Source of the DNA: Gaiellasilicea sp963791905 | Lineage (GTDB): Bacteria; Actinomycetota; Thermoleophilia; Gaiellales; Gaiellaceae | NCBI GenBank assembly: GCA_963791905.1 | Contig: CAWBTX010000004.1 | Span: forward strand, 310,001 to 374,000 | Length of the DNA: 64,000 nt | Direction: 5' to 3' | Part shown: piece by piece, positions 25,589-33,079 of the stretch | Numbering within the stretch: the stretch's first letter is position 1 | How the letters are laid out: each line of letters opens with the position of its first letter | Notes under the pieces: model-generated | Told to the model about the DNA's origin: nothing | Databases searched by the model: none | What the model saw: only the letters and a program-made list of their open reading frames with translations | Program-made: the position numbers and the translations under genes

Positions 25589-26785
25589 TCAGCGGGCGAA
25601 GACGACGTCGGCGATGTGCTCGGCGATCGCGAGCGACGAGGTCGCTCCTGGTGAGGGCGCATTCCGGACGGCGGTGACGGGCCCGAGCGTGTTGATCCGG
25701 AAGTCGTCCACGAGCGTGCCGTCGGCGTCGAGCGCCTGCGCACGGACGCCGGCGGGCGCCGGGACGAGGTCTGCGGCCGTCACCTCCGGGACGTACCGCC
25801 GCGCCTCGGCGGCGAACGCGCGCTTCGACAGCGAGCCGCGCAGCTCGCGGACGCCGGTGCGCCAGTGCGACCGCGCGAGCGTGCGGAAGCCGCGCGAGCG
25901 GAGCGTCTCGGCGAGGTCCCGCGGCCGGACCGTGCGCTTCCGGTATCCCTCGCGCGCAAACGCGAGCACCGCGTTCGGGCCGACGTCGACGCCGTCGCGA
26001 ACGCGGCGCGTGAAGTGCACTCCGAGGAACGGGTAGGCCGGATCCGGGACGGGGTAGAGCAAGCCGCGCACGAGGCCCTCTCGCTCCGGCGTCAGGCGGT
26101 AGTACTCGCCGCGGAACGGCACGATCGCCGGCTCGCGCTCGTCGCCGGCGAGGCGGGCGACGCGGTCGGACTGCAGGCCGGCGCAGATGACGAGACGGTC
26201 GAACTCGAAGGTGTGGTCGCCGGCGTCGACGCGGGCGCGGCCGCCGTCGAACCGGATCGACGTAACGGCCGCCGAAAGGAGGATCTCGCCGTTGGCGGCG
26301 CGCACGTCGTCGGCGAACGACCGAGCGACCGCGCGATAGTCCGTGATCGCGGTCGTCGGCGAGTGCAGGCCCGCGACGCCGGCGGCGTGGGGCTCGAGCT
26401 CGCGCAGCTCGTCGCCCTCGACCCACCGCAGGCCGGGCACGGCGTTCGCCGTCCCGCGGCGCTCGAGCTCGCGTAGCCGCTCGAGCTCGGACTCGTCGAG
26501 CGCGACGACGAGCTTCCCGCACTCCTCGTACGGGATGCCGCGCTCGGCGCAGTAGGGACGCAGCAGCTCGACGCCGCGCCGGCACAGCCGCGCCTTCAGC
26601 GACCCGGGCGGGTAGTAGATGCCCGCGTGGACGACGCCGCTGTTGCGGCCGGTCTGATGCAGTGCGACGTCGTGCTCCTTCTCGAGCACGGTCACCACCG
26701 CGTCGGGCCGGAGCTCCGTCAGGCGCCGTGCGACCGCGAGCCCGAGGATGCCTGCGCCGACGACTCCAACGCGCTCGCCCGCCAC
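25589..26785 (-). CDS. lhgO: L-2-hydroxyglutarate oxidase LhgO
   Basis: A 398-residue FAD-dependent DAO-fold oxidase that oxidises L-2-hydroxyglutarate to 2-oxoglutarate, feeding electrons to quinone. Evidence: N-terminal dinucleotide motif VGVVGAGILGLAVARRL, the family signature HQTGRNSGVVHAGIYYPPGS (FAD His in the NSGVVHAG motif), FRGEYYRL, and PVPDPAYPFLGVHFTRR. Intact and of normal length. It is convergent with the BrkB gene, with stops 6 nt apart. Confidence 0.9.
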   Translation of the reverse strand: MAGERVGVVGAGILGLAVARRLTELRPDAVVTVLEKEHDVALHQTGRNSGVVHAGIYYPPGSLKARLCRRGVELLRPYCAERGIPYEECGKLVVALDESELERLRELERRGTANAVPGLRWVEGDELRELEPHAAGVAGLHSPTTAITDYRAVARSFADDVRAANGEILLSAAVTSIRFDGGRARVDAGDHTFEFDRLVICAGLQSDRVARLAGDEREPAIVPFRGEYYRLTPEREGLVRGLLYPVPDPAYPFLGVHFTRRVRDGVDVGPNAVLAFAREGYRKRTVRPRDLAETLRSRGFRTLARSHWRTGVRELRGSLSKRAFAAEARRYVPEVTAADLVPAPAGVRAQALDADGTLVDDFRINTLGPVTAVRNAPSPGATSSLAIAEHIADVVFAR

Positions 26786-26853
26786 TCACTCACCGTAATG
26801 GACCGACGACCGTCTACGTGCGTGCAGACGCCAGCGGCGGGGATGGATTTGAT

Positions 26854-28548
26854 CTACGCCTGGAGCCTGGCCCAGGTGTCCTTGAGGCCGAGCGTGCGGT
26901 TGAAGACGAGCTGCCCGGGCGTCGAGTCGGGATCCGGGCAGAAGTAGCCGAGGCGCTCGAACTGCACGGTCTCACCGACCGGCAGCTCCGCGAGCGTGGG
27001 CTCGACCTGGCACTCCTCGAGCACCGTCTCCGAGTCGGGGTTGATGTCGGCGAAGGGGTCGCCGTCGGCGCCGGGATCGGGGCGGGTGAAGAGGCGGTCG
27101 TAGAGACGGACCTCGGCGGGCAGGGCGTGCTCGCACGAGAGCCAGTGCAGCGTCGCCTTGGGCCGGCGCCCGTCCGGGGCGTCGCCGCCACGCGTCTCCG
27201 GATCGTAGGTGCAGCGGAGCTCGACGATCTCGCCGCTTGCGTCCTTCACCACGTCGGTGCAGGTCACGAAGTAGGCGTAGCGGAGACGCACCTCGCGGCC
27301 CGGGGCGAGGCGGAAGAACTTGCTCGGCGGGTTCTCCATGAAGTCGTCACGCTCGATCCAGAGCTCGCGCGCGAACGGCACCTTGCGCGTTCCGGCCGAG
27401 GGATCCTCCGGGTTGTTGACGGCCTCCATCTCCTCGACCTGCCCCTCGGGGTAGTTCTCGATCACGAGCCTGAGCGGGCGCAGGACCGCGAAGCGTCGCG
27501 GCGCCGTCCGGTTCAGCACGTCCCTGACCTCGTGCTCGAGCATCTCGATCTCTGCGGCGCTGTGGCCCTTGCCTCCCACGCCGACCGCGTCCAGGAAGTT
27601 GCGCACACCCTCGGGCGGGAAGCCGCGCCGGCGCAGGGCCGAGACGGTGGGCATGCGCGGATCGTCCCAGCCTCGCACGGAGCCCTCGCTCACGAGCCGG
27701 CCCAGGACGCGCTTCGAGAGCACGGTGTACGTGAGATTGAGGCGGGCGAACTCGTACTGGTGCGGGCGCGAAGGCACCGGCAGGTTCTCGATCAGCCAGT
27801 CGTAGAGCGGCCGGTGATCCTCGAACTCGAGCGTGCAGATGGAGTGGGTGACGCCCTCGATCGCGTCCGACTGGCCGTGGGCGAAGTCGTAGAGCGGATA
27901 GATGCACCACTCGTCGCCGGTCCGCGGGTGGGTCGCGTGCAGGATCCGGTAGAGCACCGGGTCGCGCAGGTTGATGTTGGGCGAGGCCATGTCGATCCTG
28001 GCCCTGAGCACCCGGGCGCCGTCCGGAAACTCGCCCGCGCGCATGCGCTCGAACAGGTCGAGACTCTCCTCGATCGAACGGTCGCGCCAGGGGCTGTTCT
28101 TGCCGGGCTCGGTGAACGTGCCGCGGTGCTCGCGGATCTCCTCAGCGGAGAGGTCGTCGACGTAGGCCTTGCCGGCCTTGATCAGGTGGACGGCCCAGTC
28201 GTAGAGCTGCTGGAAGTAGTCGGAGGCGTAGTAGAGATGCTCGCCCCAGTCGAAGCCGAGCCAGCGGATGTCCTGCTGGATCGCGTCGATGTACTCCTGC
28301 TCTTCCTTGATCGGATTGGTGTCGTCGAAGCGCAGGTGGCAGCGGCCGCCGAACTCCTGGGCGATCCCGAAGTTGAGCGCGATCGACTTGGGGTGGCCGA
28401 TGTGGAGGTATCCGTTCGGCTCGGGCGGGAAGCGGGTCACGACCTCCGAGACCCTGCCCTCGCGCACGTCGGCGGCAACGATCTCGCGGATGAAATCGCT
28501 TCGTTCGGGAGTGGCTGGACTGTGGCCGCTCACGCCGCTGCTACTCAT
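26854..28548 (-). CDS. glnS: Glutaminyl-tRNA synthetase
   Basis: 564 residues from the ATG at 28548 (a GTG at 28581 is also in frame). Class I synthetase: RFPPEPNGYLHIGHPKS carries the HIGH motif, DDTNPIKEEQEYIDAIQ follows, and VLSKR is the KMSKS equivalent. A full anticodon-binding beta-barrel C-terminus is present. It charges tRNA-Gln directly. Most actinobacteria lack glnS and use GluRS plus GatCAB, so this gene probably reached the lineage by transfer. Base usage matches the surroundings, so the acquisition is not recent. Intact frame. Confidence 0.93.
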   Translation of the reverse strand: MSSSGVSGHSPATPERSDFIREIVAADVREGRVSEVVTRFPPEPNGYLHIGHPKSIALNFGIAQEFGGRCHLRFDDTNPIKEEQEYIDAIQQDIRWLGFDWGEHLYYASDYFQQLYDWAVHLIKAGKAYVDDLSAEEIREHRGTFTEPGKNSPWRDRSIEESLDLFERMRAGEFPDGARVLRARIDMASPNINLRDPVLYRILHATHPRTGDEWCIYPLYDFAHGQSDAIEGVTHSICTLEFEDHRPLYDWLIENLPVPSRPHQYEFARLNLTYTVLSKRVLGRLVSEGSVRGWDDPRMPTVSALRRRGFPPEGVRNFLDAVGVGGKGHSAAEIEMLEHEVRDVLNRTAPRRFAVLRPLRLVIENYPEGQVEEMEAVNNPEDPSAGTRKVPFARELWIERDDFMENPPSKFFRLAPGREVRLRYAYFVTCTDVVKDASGEIVELRCTYDPETRGGDAPDGRRPKATLHWLSCEHALPAEVRLYDRLFTRPDPGADGDPFADINPDSETVLEECQVEPTLAELPVGETVQFERLGYFCPDPDSTPGQLVFNRTLGLKDTWARLQA

Positions 28549-28691
28549 CGTCTCGAAGAGAGTAGTCCAGTACGTCGCCACGTCTGGGCGCAGTCAGTGC
28601 CGGGCCCGGCTCATCGCTCGCCTCCGATGAGTTTCCGGTGGGCCGACGGTCTAGATCCGAGATCACCCGACACCCAACGAAGGAGACCAGC

Positions 28692-29468
28692 ATGACCGCA
28701 ACGCCGACGATCGTCGAGCGCGAGACCTGGCAGGAGCAGATCGATGCGCTCCGGGTCCGGGAGAAGGCACACACGCGCGAGGGGGACGCGATCGCAGCGG
28801 CCCGCCGACGCCTGCCGATGGTCGAGGTCGACCCGACCACGCCGCTGGTCGGACCGGTCGGCGAGGTCCGCCTGATCGACACCTTCGAGGGACGTACGCA
28901 GCTCTTCGCGTCGTACATGATGTGGTACGACGGTGTCCCGGCCGCCGGTCAGTGCGAAGGCTGCACGAAGGACAACGCGCAGGTGCGCGAGCTGTCCTAC
29001 CTGCACTCGCGCGACGTGACGTTCGCGGTCTTCTGCCAGGGACCGTTCCCGGAGAGCGACCGCTACCGGGAGTTCCTGGGCTGGGAGATGCCTTTCTACT
29101 CGGTGCCCGAGACCTCGCGCGACGCGCTCATCTCTGGGCGGCACTTCGGGATGAACGTGTGCTACCTGCGCGACGGCGACCAGGTCTTCGAGACCTACTG
29201 GACCACCGGCCGGGGCAACGAGACGATGGGTAGCTCGTACGCGATGCTCGACCAGACCGTCTACGGGCGCCAGGAGTCCTGGGAGGACTCCCCGGAGGGC
29301 TGGCCGCGGCTGTACCTCGGCACGCGCAGCGAGCAGATGCGCACCGATGAGCACGGCCGCTCCGTCGGTCGTCCAGGCGGCCGGCCGATCTCGCATTGGC
29401 CGCGCCTGGCCGCCGGCCACCCCGACGACCTCGGCTCCACCGCCGTCGCCACCGACACCCATCACTGA
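28692..29468 (+). CDS. DUF899 thioredoxin-like protein
   Basis: 258 residues; ATG at 28692 chosen for the AAGGAG 9 nt upstream. The DUF899 fold is thioredoxin-like. MVEVDPTTPLVGPVGEVRLIDTFEGRTQL leads into the core; FASYMMWYDGVPAAGQCEGCTKDNAQVRELSYLHSRDV holds the CxxC-like CEGC pair typical of the family; YWTTGRGNETMGSSYAMLD ends the domain. Family function is unproven (redox or detoxification is suspected). The last 40 residues are hydrophilic and variable. Confidence 0.85.
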   Translation: MTATPTIVERETWQEQIDALRVREKAHTREGDAIAAARRRLPMVEVDPTTPLVGPVGEVRLIDTFEGRTQLFASYMMWYDGVPAAGQCEGCTKDNAQVRELSYLHSRDVTFAVFCQGPFPESDRYREFLGWEMPFYSVPETSRDALISGRHFGMNVCYLRDGDQVFETYWTTGRGNETMGSSYAMLDQTVYGRQESWEDSPEGWPRLYLGTRSEQMRTDEHGRSVGRPGGRPISHWPRLAAGHPDDLGSTAVATDTHH

Positions 29469-29585
29469 TCCCGTCCGCCAGTTGTCCCCCAGTAAGCCCG
29501 CGTGACGGCGGACTTCCTTGGACGGAACGGCGACGTGAAGCGGAGGCTCGCAACCCAGTGGAAGAGCGGGTTTGCGAGCCTCCGA
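29469..29585. repeat. Strong inverted repeat before the tRNA-Ser-derived repeat
   Basis: GGAGGCTCGCAACCC (29542-29556) pairs with GGGTTTGCGAGCCTCC (29568-29583) with a single bulge, leaving an 11-nt loop. The hairpin ends 2 nt before the left 30-bp direct repeat. It could terminate transcription of the DUF899 gene or be part of the attachment-site region. No coding potential in this gap. Confidence 0.6.
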
Positions 29586-29615
29586 CAGCGGCGGGGGTGG
29601 GATTTGAACCCACGG
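29586..29615. repeat. Left direct repeat (att-like) = 3' end of tRNA-Ser
   Basis: A 30-bp sequence identical to 31347-31376, where it forms the 3' acceptor and T-arm of the intact tRNA-Ser gene. The similarity continues imperfectly: the anticodon-loop core CGGTTTTCAAGA recurs at 29633-29644 as at 31396-31407. The 5' acceptor half that would pair is absent, so this is not a functional tRNA. This is the classical footprint of integration into a tRNA 3' end. Confidence 0.8.
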
Positions 29616-29748
29616 CCCGCTTGCACGAGCAGCGGTTTTCAAGAGCGTTCGGCCTCATTCCGGGCTGTCCCGGTGCGTCCCACGTCGTCTCTGTTCATGC
29701 GGTCTTGGCAGGCATCTGAGCTTCGACGCGTTCCGTCTGCTGGTGGCC

Positions 29749-29784
29749 GCTGCTAACGAGTTCGTTAGCAAGCGCGTTAGCAGC
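29749..29784. promoter_or_regulatory. Clustered GTTAGC inverted and direct repeats (candidate integrase arm sites)
   Basis: GCTGCTAACG (29749-29758) and CGTTAGCAGC (29775-29784) form a 10-bp inverted repeat, with a further CGTTAGCA copy between them (29763-29770). The same GTTAGCA/ATTAGCA heptamer appears twice at 31272-31289 beside the other att-like repeat. Repeats of this kind at both ends of an element look like arm-type binding sites of a tyrosine integrase. Confidence 0.45.
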
Positions 29785-29990
29785 ATGCGCGCGTCCCTCT
29801 CGGAAGGCGAGCAGCGCAGCCCTGTTCGAGCCGCAGTCGCGCTCCAGTTGACCCGATCGTGGGATTCCGCTCGACCCGTTCAGGCGGCACCATTGAAACG
29901 GCTCTAAGCGCCGCTGGTGATCCTGCGGCAAACACGCGATCAGCCCGGCGGCTACGCGTACGAGCCTCTCCCGGCACGAAAGGGAAGTCC

Positions 29991-30833
29991 ATGTTGAAGC
30001 GCCTCCTTGTCACCTCCCTCCTTGCGGCGACCGCCCTGTCCGGTGCTCTCGTGTTCGCGCAGGCAGCCGACGCGGCCCGTGCTCCGACTGCTTCCGAGTC
30101 CATGGCGATTCGGCAGGCCGCGACCACGTTCCTTAGGTATCAGCCCGGCTTCACGCAGCCACGGCCCTGGAAGATCGTGTCGCATCCGATCTGCGTTTCG
30201 ACGATCAACTCGCAATACGCGGCATCGACCGAATGGGGCGTGCCGGTGATGCAATCGCAGCCGCTCTGGATGTACTTCAAGCTTTTCAGGGGGCGGTGGA
30301 ACGTCATTGGTCTGGAGCAAGGAGGCGGAGCGGTGATTGCTCCGAAGATCCCGCGGCGTGTCCGTGGCGAGTTCAATCGCGGGACGTGTGTACTGAACCC
30401 GGATGACGTTGCCTCGGCTGTCCGCCGTCATGCGGCAGCTATCGACGTGGTCGCCTCCGGCGTCGCCACCGGGACAGTGGCGGTGGCGGCGATCAAGCAG
30501 CGTCCGTATCGACCACTGACGATCGTTATGGATGTTCGGTATCCGATTCAAAAGCTGGTTTGGGTTGGCTATGAAATCCGGGACGCGGCGGGGGTTCTTG
30601 TCTATCGGTCAAGGAAGGGCCAGAGCGACAGTTGGTTCGGCCGACAGAAGTACGGCGCCGCACTCGTAGACGTGAGTTGGCGAAAGGTCGGGCTGGATGG
30701 GCTTCCAGCCCCGGTTGGCAAGCGGTACTTCGTGACTCCGATCCTGACGCCTTATCGTGAGGACTCCGCTGGCTACGGGCCGATTGACAAGGCGTCTGTC
30801 AGAGGTTCCCGGCGCGGGTTCGTCCTCAGGTAG
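29991..30833 (+). CDS. Secreted protein of unknown function inside the tRNA-Ser element
   Basis: 280 residues. ATG at 29991 with AAGGGAAG upstream; an earlier in-frame start at 29859 would bury the signal peptide. A clear Sec signal peptide is present (MLKRLLVTSLLAATALSGAL, cleavage near AQAADA-AR). The mature part has two Cys (HPICVSTINSQ, NRGTCVLNPDD), probably a disulfide, and beta-rich segments. Base composition is visibly less GC-rich in places than neighbouring genes, consistent with transfer. No family recognised. Confidence 0.7.
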   Translation: MLKRLLVTSLLAATALSGALVFAQAADAARAPTASESMAIRQAATTFLRYQPGFTQPRPWKIVSHPICVSTINSQYAASTEWGVPVMQSQPLWMYFKLFRGRWNVIGLEQGGGAVIAPKIPRRVRGEFNRGTCVLNPDDVASAVRRHAAAIDVVASGVATGTVAVAAIKQRPYRPLTIVMDVRYPIQKLVWVGYEIRDAAGVLVYRSRKGQSDSWFGRQKYGAALVDVSWRKVGLDGLPAPVGKRYFVTPILTPYREDSAGYGPIDKASVRGSRRGFVLR

Positions 30834-30949
30834 CCGCGCTCGCGCTTCGCATCGCCGATGTACCTGACAAGCCGCGAGGATGGCCGTCGCGCCGCGCGCG
30901 CGGGCACGCGCGTGGAAGGTCAACTTCGGAGTCATCCCTCCCCGGTGAG

Positions 30950-31276
30950 ATGCCGCTTGGCATACCGGAAAATCTTGCTTTCGCAGATCGCACCATCGGG
31001 GCGTTGGGGGGGCGCCCGTGGGAGCCTGACGGCCTTACAGACGCCTTCCTTGCCTTCGCTCGCAAGCACGGCTTCTCCGGGCTGAGGTTCCACGACCTGA
31101 GACACACGCACGCGACGCAGCTTCTCCGGCATGGGATGCACCCCAAGGTCGTGAGCGAGCGACTTAGACACGCGACTATCAGCATTACGCTCGACACGTA
31201 CTCGCACGTTCTGCCGGACATGCAGGAGGAGGCGGCACGGGCGGCTGACAAGGTGCTAGAAGCGGCCCTCGGTTAG
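30950..31276 (+). pseudogene. C-terminal remnant of a tyrosine site-specific integrase
   Basis: 108 residues. GLRFHDLRHTHATQLLRHGM carries the HxxR motif, VVSERLRHATISITLDTYSHV the second conserved H and the nucleophile Tyr, and a helical tail ends the protein. The N-terminal core-binding and arm-binding domains are missing: upstream sequence in all frames is non-coding. It points toward and ends 74 nt from the tRNA-Ser 3' end, the usual position of an integrase beside its attachment site. Probably inactive. Confidence 0.8.
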
Positions 31277-31289
31277 CAAGCCATTAGCA
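31272..31289. repeat. GTTAGCA/ATTAGCA direct repeats near the right att copy
   Basis: GTTAGCA at 31272-31278 and ATTAGCA at 31283-31289 overlap the integrase stop and match the heptamer clustered at 29749-29784 on the far side of the element. Confidence 0.45.
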
Positions 31290-31346
31290 AACGGCTACCG
31301 ATGCGCGAATCCAACTGCAAGCCCTTCGTCCAAAAACCCTGCAAAT

Positions 31347-31376
31347 CAGCGGCGGGGGTGGGATTTGAACCCACGG
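31347..31376. repeat. Right direct repeat (att-like), within tRNA-Ser
   Basis: Identical 30-bp partner of 29586-29615. It spans the 3' acceptor stem and T-arm of the intact tRNA-Ser, so the element replaced the native 3' end while keeping the tRNA functional. Confidence 0.8.
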
Positions 31377-31438
31377 GACGAGTTGCCGCCGTCAACGGTT
31401 TTCAAGACCGCCCCGTTCGACCGCTCCGGCACCCCGCC
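31350..31438 (-). tRNA. tRNA-Ser(UGA)
   Basis: Reads on the minus strand with a 7-bp acceptor stem (GGCGGGG with CCCCGCC), an anticodon loop CTTGAAA giving anticodon UGA, a long variable arm as expected for serine, and T-arm GTGGG-TTCAAAT-CCCAC. 89 nt, discriminator G, CCA not encoded. Its 3' end is the integration target of the 29.6-31.35 kb element. Confidence 0.93.
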
Positions 31439-31576
31439 GTTCCTTCTATCCAAGCGGATTTCGCGCCTGCTCGGCAGCTCGTCTGACGCCCAGCAACACG
31501 CCGGCAGGATTCCCCCGGTTGAGTGGTGGACCGCGCAGCGGTCGACGCGTTGGCCCGCCCCTGCGAGTTGGGCCGG

Positions 31577-32182
31577 CTACGCCGGCTTTGCTTCTGGGCT
31601 TGCTTTCCGGAAGACGGCGTATGCGAGCAGCAGGAAGCCGATGCCTGCGAGGATCAGCGCGATCCCGACGACGATGCTGAAGATCGCGACCCCGGTCGCC
31701 AGGTAGGACATGTTGAGCGCGGTCGCGAGAGCGGTCTCGGTCACCCAGAGATTGCGGGCAGCGTTCGAGACCGGCCGCCCGTCCTCATCCTTCGCCGCGG
31801 CCTCCTCGTCGTTCGTGCCGGCAGGGTCGGTTGGATCGGAGGCGGAGACGTACCGTCCCATCTCGGCGTAGGTGAGCCCGCCGGAGGACTCGAGCGCGTG
31901 GATCCGCATGTACTGCCCGAAGCAGCGAGCCTCGGATCCCGTCGTGATCGGCTCCTCGGCGACGTCGCAGTCGGGCGCGTCCACCGTCAGGTTCGCCTCC
32001 TCGATCCCGGGCGCGATCCCTTCCGGGCTCATGTCCGGCGAGCCGACGATGTTCTCCTGCGAGAGCTCGTCCTCCACGGTGCTCTTCCCGATGATCCCGA
32101 TCGTGATCGTCGCGATCCCGAAGGCGATCAGGATCACTCCTGCGGCGTAGCCGCCGAGCCGAAGCAACCTCGCGCGTTCCAC
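31577..32182 (-). CDS. Two-helix membrane protein, paralogue of the 15.2-kb remnant
   Basis: 201 residues, GTG at 32182 with GGAGG upstream. N-terminal helix (GGYAAGVILIAFGIATITIGIIG), an extracytoplasmic domain of about 120 residues with two Cys (APDCDVAEE, ARCFGQYMRIHALESSGG), then RNLWVTETALATALN and a C-terminal helix (VAIFSIVVGIALILAGIGFLLLA). Homologous in its last 100 residues to the truncated gene at 15154-15667. Function unknown. Confidence 0.75.
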   Translation of the reverse strand: MERARLLRLGGYAAGVILIAFGIATITIGIIGKSTVEDELSQENIVGSPDMSPEGIAPGIEEANLTVDAPDCDVAEEPITTGSEARCFGQYMRIHALESSGGLTYAEMGRYVSASDPTDPAGTNDEEAAAKDEDGRPVSNAARNLWVTETALATALNMSYLATGVAIFSIVVGIALILAGIGFLLLAYAVFRKASPEAKPA

Positions 32183-32266
32183 GATCGCACCTCCGTCGCT
32201 GAGAGTTCCCGATGATGCCGGACCGAGCTAGTTCCTGCCGCCGCGAACAGCACCGAGCCGCGCGTG

Positions 32267-32638
32267 TCAAGCGCCAGGCTTCGGACGCTCCCGGAACCGA
32301 TCGAGATTCTCGCCCTCGATGATGAGCGCGGTCAGTCCGCCGGCCGATCTCGTCTCGTGCTCTTCACCCCTGTGCCAGAAAACCGCCTCGCCTGCCTCGA
32401 TCGGCTCGTCGACACCGTCCGTCCCGCTCACTTCTCCTGATCCCTCGAGCACTGCGAGGATCTGCGGGATGGTCGCGGGATGCCGACGGAGCCGGCCACC
32501 GGGCTCGAATCGGAAGATCGCGGCCTGGACGAGCGCCCCCTCCTGGAAGGGGGAAGTCAGCGGCGCAACCGTCACGCGATCGAGTAGATCCCCGCGAGGC
32601 ACGAACGCCACCTCGGAAGCGAAGCTGAACCGTTCCAT
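32267..32638 (-). CDS. Single-domain cupin protein
   Basis: 123 residues from the ATG at 32638, chosen for GGAGGTGGCG directly upstream (longer in-frame starts exist to 32743). Cupin motif 1 includes RFEPGGRLRRHPATIPQILAVLEGSGEV; motif 2 is EAGEAVFWHRGEEHETRSAGG. Metal ligands are partly divergent in motif 1. It probably binds a small molecule or metal in the cytoplasm; substrate unknown. Confidence 0.78.
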   Translation of the reverse strand: MERFSFASEVAFVPRGDLLDRVTVAPLTSPFQEGALVQAAIFRFEPGGRLRRHPATIPQILAVLEGSGEVSGTDGVDEPIEAGEAVFWHRGEEHETRSAGGLTALIIEGENLDRFRERPKPGA

Positions 32639-32759
32639 CGCCACCTCCTCGATCCGATAGCCGGATCCAAGCATCTCAACCCGGAGCCGAGGCAGCACGG
32701 CCGCAGCTCGAGCCCGTTCGCCGGAGCGACGGGAAGCGCCCATTCAGTAGCATCGCGCC

Positions 32760-33079
32760 GTGCGTGAGCTGCGGACCGGGCTGTGGCGCTGGCAGGCGCC
32801 CCATCCGGCCTGGGGCCCGAGCGAGCCGTGGGACCAGAACGTCTCGTCCTACGCGATCGTCGACGACGAACGCGTCCTGCTGTTCGATCCGCTGGGCGTG
32901 CCGAGCGAGATCGAGGCGCTCGCGGCCGAGCGCGAGACGGCGATCGGGCTCACCGCGCCGTGGCACGAGCGTGACGCCGAGCACCTCGTGGAGCGGCTCG
33001 GCGTGCCGGTCTACACACCGCTGCCCGACAGCGCGCGGGACCTCCCGACCGGGCCGCCCTCGAGCGCGCGCTCGCCTAG
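32760..33079 (+). pseudogene. MBL-like hydrolase fragment, C-terminally truncated
   Basis: GTG at 32760. The N-terminal 90 residues (LRTGLWRWQAPHPAWGPSEPWDQNVSSYAIVDD, VLLFDPLGVPSEIEALAAERETAIGLTAPWHERDAEHL) resemble a short metallo-beta-lactamase-fold family with a WHERD-type motif. After RDLPTG the frame loses sense. One frame over, ALERALA ends at a TAG at 33077-33079, immediately next to the stop of the convergent VWA gene. An internal deletion, not just a single indel, appears to have removed the second half. Confidence 0.55.

Noticed and set aside
29586..29683. Second tRNA-Ser gene
   Set aside because: The T-arm and 3' acceptor are perfect, but the 5' acceptor and anticodon stems do not pair; it is a repeat or remnant.
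29695..29931. Minus-strand ORF ending in ALANELVSSGHQQ as a second integrase C-terminus
   Set aside because: No catalytic motifs can be identified; it overlaps the repeat cluster and the leader of the secreted protein.
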